Assembly: GCF_028128765.1 (NCBI RefSeq)
Contig: NZ_LBJG01000027.1
Coordinates: 1-64,000 of the forward strand
Direction: 5' to 3'
Source: Bradyrhizobium sp. CCBAU 51627
GTDB taxonomy: Bacteria; Pseudomonadota; Alphaproteobacteria; Rhizobiales; Xanthobacteraceae
DNA: 64,000 nucleotides
The position numbers were made by a program, and so were the translations under genes. This document shows, one piece after another, positions 16,282 to 26,950 of the stretch; position 1 is the stretch's first letter; every line of letters starts with the position of its first letter. The notes beneath the pieces were generated by a model. That model saw only the letters and a list, made by a program, of their open reading frames with translations, was not told the origin of the DNA and ran no database searches.

Positions 16282-16848
16282 GTGGCGGAGTTTGATTTCG
16301 ACGCTGCTCGGCGGTGGGCGCGCGTCGATCCGCCAAGAACTCTGGCACGACGAAGTGACAACGAGCTGCCGTTCGTCGATCCGAGCTCAATCGGCGGACA
16401 AGGGCTCCTGCTTGATACTTCCGTATACATCGATCAGATGCAAGGTCGCTCGCCAAAAATCCTGGACGACCTGATCGCGCAGCGGCAGGTCAATCATTCG
16501 ACTGTCGCCATCCAGGAACTGATGCACACGGTCGGCGTATTGGATCCATCCGACGCGCGAACCGCCACTGTGATTGAGGTGATTGGCAAGCAGATCAGGG
16601 CAATGTCACCACATCGGGTTTTTGCGCCGGACACCGAGGTTCTCGGACGTGGTGCGCTGCTGTCGGGGATGCTCTGCCGCCTCCAAGGCTACGAGAAGGA
16701 CGGCAAACTTCGCGCGCTCCAGGATTGCGTGCTATTCCTTCAAGCGCAAAAGCTAGGCCTAGTTGTTCTGACCCCGAACGTCGGCGACTACGATATTCTA
16801 CTCCAGCTCATTCCAACAGGACGCGCGCTGTTCTATCGTTCGAAATGA
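16282..16848 (+). CDS. PIN-domain toxin (putative ribonuclease)
   Basis: About 188 residues from the GTG at 16282 (a TTG at 16270 overlaps the antitoxin). The PIN fold is indicated by LLLDTSVYIDQM, with the first catalytic Asp, by a conserved Glu in IQELMHTV, and by Asp in the NVGDYDIL segment near the end. PIN toxins are Mg2+-dependent RNases. The N-terminal about 45 residues are longer than in VapC and lack homology to it, so this is a divergent member. Neither possible start has a good ribosome site. Confidence 0.7.
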   Translation: MAEFDFDAARRWARVDPPRTLARRSDNELPFVDPSSIGGQGLLLDTSVYIDQMQGRSPKILDDLIAQRQVNHSTVAIQELMHTVGVLDPSDARTATVIEVIGKQIRAMSPHRVFAPDTEVLGRGALLSGMLCRLQGYEKDGKLRALQDCVLFLQAQKLGLVVLTPNVGDYDILLQLIPTGRALFYRSK

Positions 16849-16985
16849 AGTCATCTTGGAGTGGATCGGCGTGGAGCCGTGAAGGTGCTTCGGCGACCGT
16901 AGCGGAACGTACTAAGGAGAAGCTTTCTGGGTGGCGCTCGGGTAACTTTTTGAAATGAAACATTACATTTCAATGAGTTAGCCTT

Positions 16986-17070
16986 TGGTGCGCTCGGAGG
17001 GACTCGAACCCCCACGGTGTTACCCACTGCCACCTCAAGGCAGCGCGTCTACCAGTTCCGCCACGAGCGC
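16986..17070 (-). tRNA. tRNA-Leu (anticodon GAG)
   Basis: An 85-base tRNA gene on the minus strand. The acceptor arms GCGCTCG and CGAGCGC pair; the D arm has GGCGGAACTGGTAGACGC; the anticodon loop TTGAGGT gives GAG; there is a long class-II variable arm (TGGGTAACACCGT) and the T arm GGGGGTTCGAGTCCC. The CCA end is encoded. Leucine identity is fixed by the class-II arm and anticodon. Confidence 0.97.
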
Positions 17071-17230
17071 TAGGAGATACCGGCCTGAGGTCGTGAGGCT
17101 GGCCGGATCAGCGGCCGCCGATCTAACAAATCCATCAGGGGGATACAAGCCTGCAAAGGCCCTGAATTCCACAGGCTTGGCAGGAAAGTCTCGTCCTCGC
17201 CCGGATCGGCCCTATCTGGTGGAACGACCG

Positions 17231-17473
17231 CTACCGCGTCCCCGGTGTCCGCGGCAGCATCTGCTTGACCTCGACCGCGATTCGGTTGCGGTCGACCAGC
17301 ACCACGCCGGAGGCCACCGGAAGATTGTTGGCCAGGACCTTGACCTCGTCAGCCTCGGTTGCGTCCAGCTCGATGATGGCGCCGCGGGAAAGACGTAATA
17401 CTTGATGGATCGGCATGGTGGTCGTCCCGAGCACGACCATGAGATCCACGGTGACTTTATCGAGTGTGGGCAC
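17231..17473 (-). CDS. fliN: FliN/SpoA-like flagellar switch protein
   Basis: An 80-residue SPOA (FliN/YscQ C-terminal) domain: LDKVTVDLMVVLGTTTMPIHQVLRLSRGAIIELD and LANNLPVASGVVLVDRNRIAVEV match the switch-protein fold nearly end to end. FliN forms the lower ring of the flagellar rotor. The usual N-terminal extension is absent, and no flagellar gene is near, so it may serve a second flagellar system in trans or have another job. Confidence 0.85.
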   Translation of the reverse strand: MPTLDKVTVDLMVVLGTTTMPIHQVLRLSRGAIIELDATEADEVKVLANNLPVASGVVLVDRNRIAVEVKQMLPRTPGTR

Positions 17474-17585
17474 TGTCAGACCGCCGCAACTTGGGACTTA
17501 AGATCTTTGGGACTTAAGACTTGGGACTCAACGCCAAAGGACTTGGCATTTGCGCCTGCGATCATCACCACGTTATGGTTAGCCA

Positions 17586-18323
17586 ATGGTTAATTCGCCT
17601 CAGAACTCCCGCCAACGACTCGATTTGACGTCGTTTTCCGCCGCCGGGGGCGAGCCCGTCGAATGGCGGATTTCGGACGCGCCGGTACCTTATCCGCAGG
17701 CGGTGGCCGAGATGGAGGCGCGGGTCGCCGCGATCGCGGCGGGCGAGGCCGCGGAGCTGGTCTGGCTGCTCGAGCACCCCCCGCTCTACACGTCGGGAAC
17801 GTCAGGCAAGGAGACCGACCTGCTCAGCGCCCGATTCCCGACCTTCGCGACCGGGCGCGGCGGGCAGCTCACCTATCATGGCCCCGGGCAGCGGGTGGCC
17901 TACATCATGCTCGACCTCAAGCGCCGCCGGCCTGATGTCCGGGCCTATGTCGCGAGCCTCGAGGAGCTGATCCTGAAGACGCTTGCCGCCTTCAACATCC
18001 GCGGCGAGCGGCGCGAAGACCGGGTCGGCGTCTGGGTGAAGCGGCCCGACAAGGGACCTGAGCACGAGGACAAGATCGCGGCGATCGGCGTGCGGCTGAA
18101 GCGCTGGGTCTCGTTCCACGGCATCGCAATCAATGTCGAGCCGGAGCTGTCGCATTTCGCCGGCATTGTGCCTTGTGGCGTCACTGATGCCCGCTACGGC
18201 GTCACCTCGCTGGCCGACCTCGGCCAGTTCGTGACCATGGCCGACGTCGACATCGCGCTCCGGCAGGCCTTTGAGGAGCTGTTCGGGCCGACCCGCGTGC
18301 TGCTGCCGGAAGCGGCCGCCTGA
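17586..18323 (+). CDS. lipB: Octanoyl-[ACP] transferase LipB
   Basis: A 245-residue octanoyltransferase that moves octanoate from acyl carrier protein to lipoyl domains of 2-oxoacid dehydrogenases and GcvH. The family motif RGGQLTYHGPGQRVAY is at 91-106, the catalytic Lys163 is in DKIAAIGVR, and the catalytic Cys197 is in FAGIVPCGV. Length and motif order are normal. No lipA lies in the window. The gene is transcribed away from the fliN-like gene. Confidence 0.96.
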   Translation: MVNSPQNSRQRLDLTSFSAAGGEPVEWRISDAPVPYPQAVAEMEARVAAIAAGEAAELVWLLEHPPLYTSGTSGKETDLLSARFPTFATGRGGQLTYHGPGQRVAYIMLDLKRRRPDVRAYVASLEELILKTLAAFNIRGERREDRVGVWVKRPDKGPEHEDKIAAIGVRLKRWVSFHGIAINVEPELSHFAGIVPCGVTDARYGVTSLADLGQFVTMADVDIALRQAFEELFGPTRVLLPEAAA

Positions 18324-18533
18324 CACTTCTTTTTCCTTTTCTGTTCGAGCCTGGCCAGGCGCCTTCACCGCTCATCGCGGAATCAGCTACACATTGCCTC
18401 CGGTGCCGCCCACGCCTCCCCCCTCCGCCGGGAAAGCACGCCTCATGCCGGGCGACCAAACCATCAGACCGACTGTTCGAGCACTGGGCATAAGGAGGGA
18501 CTGCGCTTTCTGCTCGCATCAGGAGGTTTGACG

Positions 18534-19247
18534 ATGAAACTGTCTGCGCCAATCTATCATTTGAAGCGAAAAGCCAGGCACCTTTCCCGCGCGGAAGGCA
18601 TTCCGCTCCACGACGCTCTCGACCGCATCGCCACGACGGAAGGCTTTTCCGCCTGGAGCATGCTCGCGGCGAAAGCCGCTGCAGTGAAACCTGCCAACAA
18701 GCTGTTTCCGCAGTTCAGGCCCGGCGACCTGGTGCTGGTTGGCGCGCGTCCCGGTCAAGGCAAGACCTTGATGAGCCTTGAACTCGCGGTGGAGGCGATG
18801 AAGTCAGGCCGTCGCGCGGCATTCTTCTCGCTCGAATACACCGAGAAGGACGTGCTGGACCGCCTGCGGGCGATCGGCGCGGAGCCAGCGCAATTCGACG
18901 AACTCTTCGAGGTCGATTGCTCCGACGCCATCAGCGCCGACTATGTCGTCAAGCAAATGGCAACAGCACCGCGCGGCACGGTCGTCGTGATCGACTATCT
19001 GCAACTGCTGGACCAGAGACGGGAGAACCCCGACCTGACCGTGCAGGTGCGCGCGCTGAAATCCTTTGCGCGCGACAAGGGCCTGATCGTTGTCTTTATC
19101 TCGCAGATCGACCGGTCCTTTGATCCCGCGACCAAGCCCTGCCCCGACCTCAGCGATGTCCGGCTGCCGAACCCGCTGGACCTGAAGCTGTTCGACAAGA
19201 CGTGCTTCTTGAACAATTCAGAAGTCCGGTTCCGGGCCGCAAGCTGA
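18534..19247 (+). CDS. DnaB-C-like RecA-fold ATPase
   Basis: A 237-residue protein with a RecA-type ATPase domain related to the C-terminal half of replicative helicase DnaB: Walker A is GARPGQGKTLMSLELA (about 63-78), the Walker B segment is VVVIDYLQLLDQ and an ISQ motif follows. A 45-residue helical N-terminus replaces the DnaB primase-binding domain. The ATG at 18534 lies eight bases after CAGGAGG; the TTG at 18528 is too close. It is too short to be a full hexameric helicase. Role unknown; related proteins occur as orphan genes in rhizobia. Confidence 0.75.
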   Translation: MKLSAPIYHLKRKARHLSRAEGIPLHDALDRIATTEGFSAWSMLAAKAAAVKPANKLFPQFRPGDLVLVGARPGQGKTLMSLELAVEAMKSGRRAAFFSLEYTEKDVLDRLRAIGAEPAQFDELFEVDCSDAISADYVVKQMATAPRGTVVVIDYLQLLDQRRENPDLTVQVRALKSFARDKGLIVVFISQIDRSFDPATKPCPDLSDVRLPNPLDLKLFDKTCFLNNSEVRFRAAS

Positions 19248-19291
19248 CTAATGAGCCGCGGGTGAGATCGCTCACCCGCGGCCCAAAAGCT

Positions 19292-19714
19292 TCACGCCGC
19301 CTTCAGCGACACGTCGAGCTTGCCGGCGATGTAGCGGCGTTCCTGCGTCAGGCCGCCAAAGCCGTAGGCGTCGCCCTTGACCTCGTCGACGTGCAGATAG
19401 GTCTCGGGATGCAGCGGGCCCAGGATCTCGGCCATGCGCTTGAACATCGCGGCGAGATAGGCCGCCTTCTCGTCCTTGGTGTTGGTGCCTTCGGTGACGT
19501 GGATGTCGATCCAGTAGCTGGCGAGTTTCTGCTCGGCGAGCGACTTGCCGCCGGCGAACCAATCACCCGCATCGACGGACTTGACGATGATGGCGGTGAC
19601 CTCAGGGTCCTTGTGCAGGATCTTCGCGGTCAGCTCGGAGACTGCGCTCGCGATATCGGCCTTCGGCGATGGCGACTGGCGGGACGAAGCATAGGATACG
19701 GTGATCAGGGGCAT
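19292..19714 (-). CDS. Tautomerase-superfamily protein
   Basis: A 140-residue protein started at ATG 19714, which makes the second residue Pro (MPLITVSYAS) as required in tautomerases, where the catalytic base is the N-terminal proline after Met removal. The domain runs through about residue 95 and includes DWFAGGKSL and YWIDIHVTEGTNT. It is divergent from a LysR gene, a common arrangement in which the regulator controls the enzyme. Substrate unknown. Confidence 0.85.
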   Translation of the reverse strand: MPLITVSYASSRQSPSPKADIASAVSELTAKILHKDPEVTAIIVKSVDAGDWFAGGKSLAEQKLASYWIDIHVTEGTNTKDEKAAYLAAMFKRMAEILGPLHPETYLHVDEVKGDAYGFGGLTQERRYIAGKLDVSLKAA

Positions 19715-19791
19715 GGTCGTTCTCCTCGACAAGGTCGCGCTGTGTGCGCGGCGTGGGTGAGAAGCTAGACCTTCCCTTGGCATTTTTGTAT

Positions 19792-19818
19792 GTTATCTCT
19801 GATGATAACAGTGATAAC
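19792..19818. promoter_or_regulatory. Candidate LysR operator in the divergent gap
   Basis: GTTATC at 19792-19797 and GATAAC at 19804-19809 form an inverted repeat with a six-base spacer; a third GATAAC lies at 19813-19818. The cluster sits just before the LysR start and in the gap shared with the tautomerase gene, as expected for a LysR-type binding region. Confidence 0.5.
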
Positions 19819-19826
19819 GATCTCTA

Positions 19827-20681
19827 ATGACCGCCACCCTCGACATCGCCACCATCAAGGCTTTCCTGCTGGTCGCCGACCTCCAGAGTTTTACCCGCGC
19901 CGCCGAAGCGCTCGGAACGACGCAGGCGGCAGTCAGCCTCAAGCTGCAACGATTGGAGACACTACTGGGCAAGCGTCTCGTCGAGCGCTCGCCGCGCGCG
20001 GTTCGGCTTACCGCCGATGGCGCAGGCTTCCTCGATCGCGCCCGCGCGCTGATGGCTGCGCATGACAGCGCGCTGTCCGGCGAGGCACCGGCCGCGCAGT
20101 CGCTCTCGCTTGGCATCTCCGATCACGCCGCAGGCCCAGAACTGGTGCCGCTGCTGGAGCGTCTGCACGCGATGTCGTCAAACCTCACGCTCGCGGTCAC
20201 GATCGGCTTCTCGCGCGAGATGCAGGTTGCTTATGATGCAGGCGAGCTGGATGCGGTCATCGTCCGCCAGGAAGGCAGCCGCCGTGGCGGCGAGAAACTG
20301 ACCGAGGACGAATTCGGCTGGTTCGCCGCACGACGCTTCACCTTGCCAAAGGGTGAGCCGTTGCCGCTCGCAACCCTCGCTCCGCCTTGCGGCGTCCGCG
20401 CGATCGCCGTGCGCACGCTCGACAAGGCGGGCCTCGCCTGGCGGGAACGCTTCGTCGGCGGCGGTGTCACGGCGGTGGTCGCCGCCGCACTCGCCGGCCT
20501 CGCCGTCGCGCCCCTGGCGCGACGGATTGCTCCGGCGGGCCTTGTTGACATCGGGCCTGCGCACAAGCTGCCGAAACTCGGCAGCTCGAAGGTGATGCTG
20601 CATTCGAAGGTCAGCGATCCCGCCAAGCTCGCGGCACTGCGCGCGGTGGCGGCGACGTTCCGGAGCCTGGCTGCAACCTGA
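19827..20681 (+). CDS. LysR-family regulator
   Basis: A 284-residue LysR-type transcriptional regulator. The winged helix-turn-helix is at the N-terminus (IKAFLLVADLQSFTRAAEALGTTQAAVSLKLQRLE) and the rest is a co-inducer-binding domain of normal length. It is divergent from the tautomerase gene, its likely target. Inducer unknown. Confidence 0.92.
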   Translation: MTATLDIATIKAFLLVADLQSFTRAAEALGTTQAAVSLKLQRLETLLGKRLVERSPRAVRLTADGAGFLDRARALMAAHDSALSGEAPAAQSLSLGISDHAAGPELVPLLERLHAMSSNLTLAVTIGFSREMQVAYDAGELDAVIVRQEGSRRGGEKLTEDEFGWFAARRFTLPKGEPLPLATLAPPCGVRAIAVRTLDKAGLAWRERFVGGGVTAVVAAALAGLAVAPLARRIAPAGLVDIGPAHKLPKLGSSKVMLHSKVSDPAKLAALRAVAATFRSLAAT

Positions 20682-20686
20682 GCACC

Positions 20687-21124
20687 TCACAGGATCGCCT
20701 CGAACGCACTGCGCAGCGTCTCGTGCCGGAACACAAAGCACGTCGCTGTAGCCGGTGGCAAGCTGGATCACCTGCGGAAAGCCGCGCTTGCGCGCACAGA
20801 TCCGGGTCCAGGTCTGACCGCCGGTTGCGCCGTCCTCGGTGACCGTCACGATCATCGGCACAGCCGTGTCGCGCGCCGTCGGCAGCGGGCCGCCGATCAG
20901 GCGTGCGGCCTGCGCGAACCACCAGCCGATGTCGCTGAAGGCGACCTGTTCGACCACGCCGAGCTGTCGCCATCGGCGACACGCTTGGAAAAGCGCCGCC
21001 AGGTCGCGAGTGGCAGGCGCCCCCAATCCTCGTCCGACAGCAGCGCGCGGAAGCGGCGATCATCGAGCAGTTTGATGTGAGCAGGGGTTGGTGCGTTGGA
21101 GCCTGATAATCTCGCCGACGTCAT
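20687..21124 (-). pseudogene. Broken DUF4166 gene fused to an epimerase tail
   Basis: From ATG 21124 the translation (LLDDRRFRALLSDEDWGRLP) reads as the start of a DUF4166 protein. After RVADGD it leaves frame; DUF4166 resumes in the next frame as FSDIGWWFAQAARLIGGPLP through FPQVIQLATGY. A second shift near 20740 leads into FVFRHETLRSAFEAIL and a stop, which looks like the end of an SDR39U1-type (TIGR01777) epimerase and not of DUF4166. The gene therefore has at least two lesions, one probably a deletion that joined two neighbouring genes. It sits 16 bases after the GbsR-like gene. Confidence 0.7.
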
Positions 21125-21140
21125 CGCACCCTCCTCACCA

Positions 21141-21698
21141 CTATCTGGCCTTGCCCATCGGCAGCAGGTTGGCGATCTTTTCGCCAAGCCGCATCAAGGC
21201 GACCAGCCGCGGCCGCGGCACTTTCAGCATCTGCATGAACCAGTGGTCGGCGAGCTCGGTGAAGGCGAGCATCTCCTTCAAGCGTTTGCTCGCGACCGGA
21301 TTGATGGTCGGATCCCCGGTGGCATCGGATACGCAGGCCCTGAGCGCCGCGATCGCCGGATCGAGCTCCCGCTCCTTGCGCCGCGCCGCGATGCGGACCG
21401 CGACCTCCCAGATGTCGGTCTCGGCCTCGTAATGATCGCGGCGGTCGCCGAGGATCGGCACCCGCCGGATCAGGTTCCAGGCGAGCAGCTCTTTCAGTGA
21501 GTTGGAGACGTTGGAGCGCGCCATGCCGAGCGTCTCGGCGATATCCTCGGCCGTCATCGGTGCTTCAGCGAGATAAAGCAGCCCGTGAATCTGGCTCACC
21601 GAGCGATTGACGCCCCACTGATCGCCCATGTCGCCCCAATGCAGGATGAAGCGCTCGACGGCCGCGGGGAGTTTCTTCTTTCCGGTGATTTCTGTCAT
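21141..21698 (-). CDS. GbsR/MarR-like regulator
   Basis: A 185-residue helix-turn-helix regulator of the GbsR type. The winged helix is at about 30-90 (LYLAEAPMTAEDIAETLGMARSNVSNSLKELLAW) and LIRRVPILGDRRDHYEAETDIW is a typical continuation. It is followed by the broken DUF4166 gene, which would be its usual co-transcribed partner. The start has no better alternative. Confidence 0.88.
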   Translation of the reverse strand: MTEITGKKKLPAAVERFILHWGDMGDQWGVNRSVSQIHGLLYLAEAPMTAEDIAETLGMARSNVSNSLKELLAWNLIRRVPILGDRRDHYEAETDIWEVAVRIAARRKERELDPAIAALRACVSDATGDPTINPVASKRLKEMLAFTELADHWFMQMLKVPRPRLVALMRLGEKIANLLPMGKAR

Positions 21699-21850
21699 AA
21701 CAGAAATATCTGATCAGATTGATGGTCTGTCAAGCCCTTTCGGCGCCTTGCCTGTTGCATACCGTCGGCTCTATTTGCCTATAAACGTCCCACAGAAACG
21801 GGAACCAAACGCATTCTGCAGCGTTTGCTCCGGTCAAGGCGGGGTCCGGA

Positions 21851-23371
21851 ATGATCAGAAAGTCCAGTCAACAGAGAGACTTGTTCGAAAGCGAACGGAG
21901 TTTCCGGTTGTTGGTTGAGGGAGTCGCGGACTACGCCCTCTACATGCTCGATCCCAACGGGATCATCACGAGCTGGAACATCGGCGGCGAACGGATCAAA
22001 GGCTATTCGCCCCAGGAGATCCTCGGCCAGCATTTCTCGCGCTTCTACTCCGAAACTGACCGCGCCAACGGCAAGCCTGCCCGTGCACTCGGCATCGCGC
22101 GTGACCAGGGCCGCTACGAGGAGGAAGGCTGGCGTGTCCGCAAGGACGGCACCTTCTTCTGGGCAAGCGTCGTGATCGACCCGATCTACGAGGACGGCAA
22201 CCTCGTCGGCTTTGCCAAGATCACCCGCGATATCACCGAGCGCCGCAACAACCAGCTCAAGCTCGAGGCGATGCACAGGCAGCTTGCCGAGTCTCAGAAA
22301 TTCGATGCGCTCGGCCAGCTCACTGGCGGCGTCGCGCACGACTTCAACAATTTGCTGATGATCATCAGCGGCAGCCTTCACGTCCTGAAGAAGGGCGCCG
22401 CCGAGGATTCCAGATTGCAGCGCGCGATCTCGGCGATCGAGACCGCCACCAAGCGCGGCGCCGCGCTCACGGGGCAGCTGCTGAGCTTCGCGCGGCGGCA
22501 GAGCGTCAATCCGCAGCCGATCCATTTCGGCGATCGCATCGAGGCGATCCGCGAGGTGCTCCACGCCGGCGTCGGCAGCGGCGTCCGTCTCGCCTTCGAG
22601 ATCGAGCGCGAGGTCTGGCCGATCAAGGCCGACGTCTCGGAGTTCGAGACGGCTCTGCTCAACCTCGTCATCAACGCGCGCGACGCGATGCCCCACGGCG
22701 GCATGGTGACGATCGGCGCGCACAACGTCGTCCTGGACGATCCGCTCCATAGCGGCGAATACGTCGCCATCACCGTCGCCGATACCGGGTTGGGCATCCC
22801 CTCAGACGTCGTCGACAAGATTTTCGAACCGTTCTTCACGACCAAGCCGGTCGGAAAAGGCACCGGTCTCGGCCTGTCGCAGGTGCACGGCTTTGCGCAC
22901 CAGGCCGGGGGCACGGTCAAGGTCGCAAGCGAGCTCGGCCAGGGCACGACTTTCACCATCCTGCTGCGGCGTGAAACCGAGACCGCACCGAGCGAGACGT
23001 CCGGGACTGCGCCGCTGCGCGGCAGCGGCACGGTGCTGCTGGTCGAAGACAATCCCGACGTGGCCCTGGTGAGCACCGGACTTCTGGAGCAGCTCGGCTA
23101 CAATGTACGGCGCGTTGCTGATGCCGAAGCCGCCTTGCACGAAGTCGAGAAGAACAGCGTCGACTTCGTGTTCTCCGACATCGTGATGCCCGGGAAGATG
23201 GACGGACTCAGTCTCGCCCATCGCCTTCGCCAGATCCGCCCCGGCCTGCCAATCCTCCTCGCCACCGGCTACAGCGACATCGCAGCCGACGTGCGCGGCG
23301 ATTTCCCGATCCTGCGCAAGCCGTACGAAATCCACGAGCTGAGCGAGGCGATCGCGAAGCTGCCGAGGTGA
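21851..23371 (+). CDS. PAS hybrid sensor histidine kinase
   Basis: A 506-residue cytoplasmic hybrid kinase. One PAS domain (about 18-130, ending ITRDITERRN) is followed by a dimerisation/phosphoacceptor helix (LGQLTGGVAHDFNNLLMI, His about 162), a HATPase domain with N box (NLVINARDAM), DTGLGIP and GKGTGLGLSQV, and a C-terminal receiver (from about 395) whose phosphoacceptor Asp is in FVFSDIVMPG. No membrane segment, so the signal is sensed inside the cell. No cognate regulator is adjacent. Confidence 0.93.
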   Translation: MIRKSSQQRDLFESERSFRLLVEGVADYALYMLDPNGIITSWNIGGERIKGYSPQEILGQHFSRFYSETDRANGKPARALGIARDQGRYEEEGWRVRKDGTFFWASVVIDPIYEDGNLVGFAKITRDITERRNNQLKLEAMHRQLAESQKFDALGQLTGGVAHDFNNLLMIISGSLHVLKKGAAEDSRLQRAISAIETATKRGAALTGQLLSFARRQSVNPQPIHFGDRIEAIREVLHAGVGSGVRLAFEIEREVWPIKADVSEFETALLNLVINARDAMPHGGMVTIGAHNVVLDDPLHSGEYVAITVADTGLGIPSDVVDKIFEPFFTTKPVGKGTGLGLSQVHGFAHQAGGTVKVASELGQGTTFTILLRRETETAPSETSGTAPLRGSGTVLLVEDNPDVALVSTGLLEQLGYNVRRVADAEAALHEVEKNSVDFVFSDIVMPGKMDGLSLAHRLRQIRPGLPILLATGYSDIAADVRGDFPILRKPYEIHELSEAIAKLPR

Positions 23372-23428
23372 GGGTTTCTACACCTCTCCCGAAGGCAGAG
23401 GTAAACACGGCGAGCGCCGATCGTTCCC

Positions 23429-23728
23429 CTACACCGTCGGCAACACTGAGAATGCTTCCCCTGCCCGGCGCAGGTTCAGCTCATCGGCGGTTGCCGTCTC
23501 ACTCGTCACGCTATCCACGCGCGATGACGGCGGACCATGCCGGCACAGCGCGACCATGTCGGCAACGTGCTTGGGCGCGCCGGCGAACAGCGCCTCCACG
23601 CGGCCGTCGCGGCGGTTGCGGACCCAGCCCTCGAGGCCGCTCGCGGTCGCCTGGTATTCGACCCAGGCGCGATAACCGACGCCCTGGACGCGTCCCTGGA
23701 TCATGACCTGGAGGATCGCCCGGCTCAT
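23429..23728 (-). CDS. acyP: Acylphosphatase
   Basis: A 99-residue acylphosphatase, hydrolysing carboxyl-phosphate bonds. The active-site loop GRVQGVGYRAWVE contains the phosphate-binding Arg (GYR) and the catalytic Asn lies in GWVRNRRDGRVEA. Its ATG overlaps the stop of the upstream gene, so it is translated with the oxaloacetate-decarboxylase-like enzyme. Confidence 0.94.
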   Translation of the reverse strand: MSRAILQVMIQGRVQGVGYRAWVEYQATASGLEGWVRNRRDGRVEALFAGAPKHVADMVALCRHGPPSSRVDSVTSETATADELNLRRAGEAFSVLPTV

Positions 23729-24591
23729 CGCTTCAGCCCGAGAAGATCGGCGCTGCGCGCCTTGACTTCGGCGTCGCGCATGATGCGCCTGGTCAGCTCC
23801 GCCGAGGGCATTCCCTTCAGTGCTTTCGGCGACGTGCCCTCGCGCAGCGCTTTCTGGACCTCGTAGACCGCTTGCGTCGCCGCGGCGATCGGCGCATGGC
23901 CCTGGAGTGCGATGCGCACGCGCTGGCTCTGGAGGTAGTCGACGCCATTCAGTTCATCCGGCGCACCGCCGAGCACAATCGGCAGGCGCGTAGCGGACGC
24001 GATCGCCTCGAGTTCGGCGCGCGACTTGATGCCGGTGAAGAACAGCGCATCGACCCCGGTCGCTTCATAGGCCCTGGCACGCTTGATCGCATCTTCGATC
24101 GAGGTGATCGAGGCGGCGCCGGTGCGGCCCATGATGACGAGCGAGGCATCGCTGCGCGCATCGAGTGCGGCCTTCATCTTGCCGACGCCCTCCTCCAACG
24201 AGATCAGCTGCGCCTTGGCTTCGCCAAAAGCTGCGGGAAGCAGCGTGTCCTCGATGGTGAGGCCGGCAGCGCCCGCCGTCTCCAGCTCCTGCACCGTACG
24301 GCGCACGTTGAGGGCATTGCCGTAGCCATGGTCGGCATCGACCAGCACCGGCAGGCTGGCCGCGCGCGACATCCGCCGCATCTGCTCGGCAAGCTCCGTG
24401 AGCGTGATCAGGGTGACGTCAGGGTCGCCGAGCACCGCAAGCGAGGCCACCGAGCCGCCGAACATGCCGAGCGGAAAACCGAGATCCTCGGCAATGCGGA
24501 TCGAGATCGCGTCATAGACCGAGCCGGGATGGACGCAAGCCGAGCCCGAGAGGATGAGGCGCAGTTTTTCGCGGCGGGAACGAAAGGCCAT
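23725..24591 (-). CDS. Isocitrate lyase/PEP mutase superfamily enzyme (oxaloacetate decarboxylase-like)
   Basis: A 288-residue barrel enzyme. Characteristic segments are YDAISIRIAEDLGF near the start, LVDADHGYGNALNVRRTV with metal-binding Asp residues, and AGLTIEDTLLP. It lacks the KKCGH motif of isocitrate lyase; the Pseudomonas PA4872-type oxaloacetate decarboxylase is the closest fit. It may supply pyruvate from oxaloacetate. The acylphosphatase gene overlaps its end. Confidence 0.82.
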   Translation of the reverse strand: MAFRSRREKLRLILSGSACVHPGSVYDAISIRIAEDLGFPLGMFGGSVASLAVLGDPDVTLITLTELAEQMRRMSRAASLPVLVDADHGYGNALNVRRTVQELETAGAAGLTIEDTLLPAAFGEAKAQLISLEEGVGKMKAALDARSDASLVIMGRTGAASITSIEDAIKRARAYEATGVDALFFTGIKSRAELEAIASATRLPIVLGGAPDELNGVDYLQSQRVRIALQGHAPIAAATQAVYEVQKALREGTSPKALKGMPSAELTRRIMRDAEVKARSADLLGLKR

Positions 24592-24632
24592 GGTGCTGTC
24601 TCGATCGAGTTACGAAGGCCTCATCATAATCC

Positions 24633-24719
24633 GTCATTGCGAGCGAAGCGAAGCAATCCAGAGATGCATCCGCGGAGACCGACTGGATTGCTTCGTCGCG
24701 AAGGGCTCCTCGCAATGAC
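24633..24719. repeat. Interspersed palindromic repeat (GTCATTGCGAG type)
   Basis: An outer pair GTCATTGCGAG (24633-24643) and CTCGCAATGAC (24709-24719) encloses an inner pair AAGCAATCCAG (24651-24661) and CTGGATTGCTT (24683-24693). This nested palindrome is a familiar intergenic element in Bradyrhizobium and Rhodopseudomonas. It separates the carboxylase gene from the oxaloacetate-decarboxylase-like gene and would fold into a long hairpin in RNA. Confidence 0.85.
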
Positions 24720-24756
24720 TATGCTTGTGGGCAGATCGCCCGCCCAACTCCTACGC

Positions 24757-26772
<2,016 letters not shown>

Positions 26773-26950
26773 GATTTCTTGAGCTTCGTCCCTTGGGCGG
26801 GACCCCTCCCGGGGCCGTTGGCGGGCCGACCGGACGGGGCCGTATCCTGTCGTGGTACAGCAAAATCGGCCGGAGGCAACGGTCTAAATCCGCCCCGCTC
26901 TGGCGTACCAGCACAAGACCGGCGCGGCCGCGGAGCGCCCCTGGGACTGC

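Noticed and set aside
7290..17070. Possible genomic island inserted at tRNA-Leu
   Set aside because: I looked for a direct repeat of the tRNA 3' end and for an integrase in this interval and saw neither. The tRNA is therefore noted only as a landmark.
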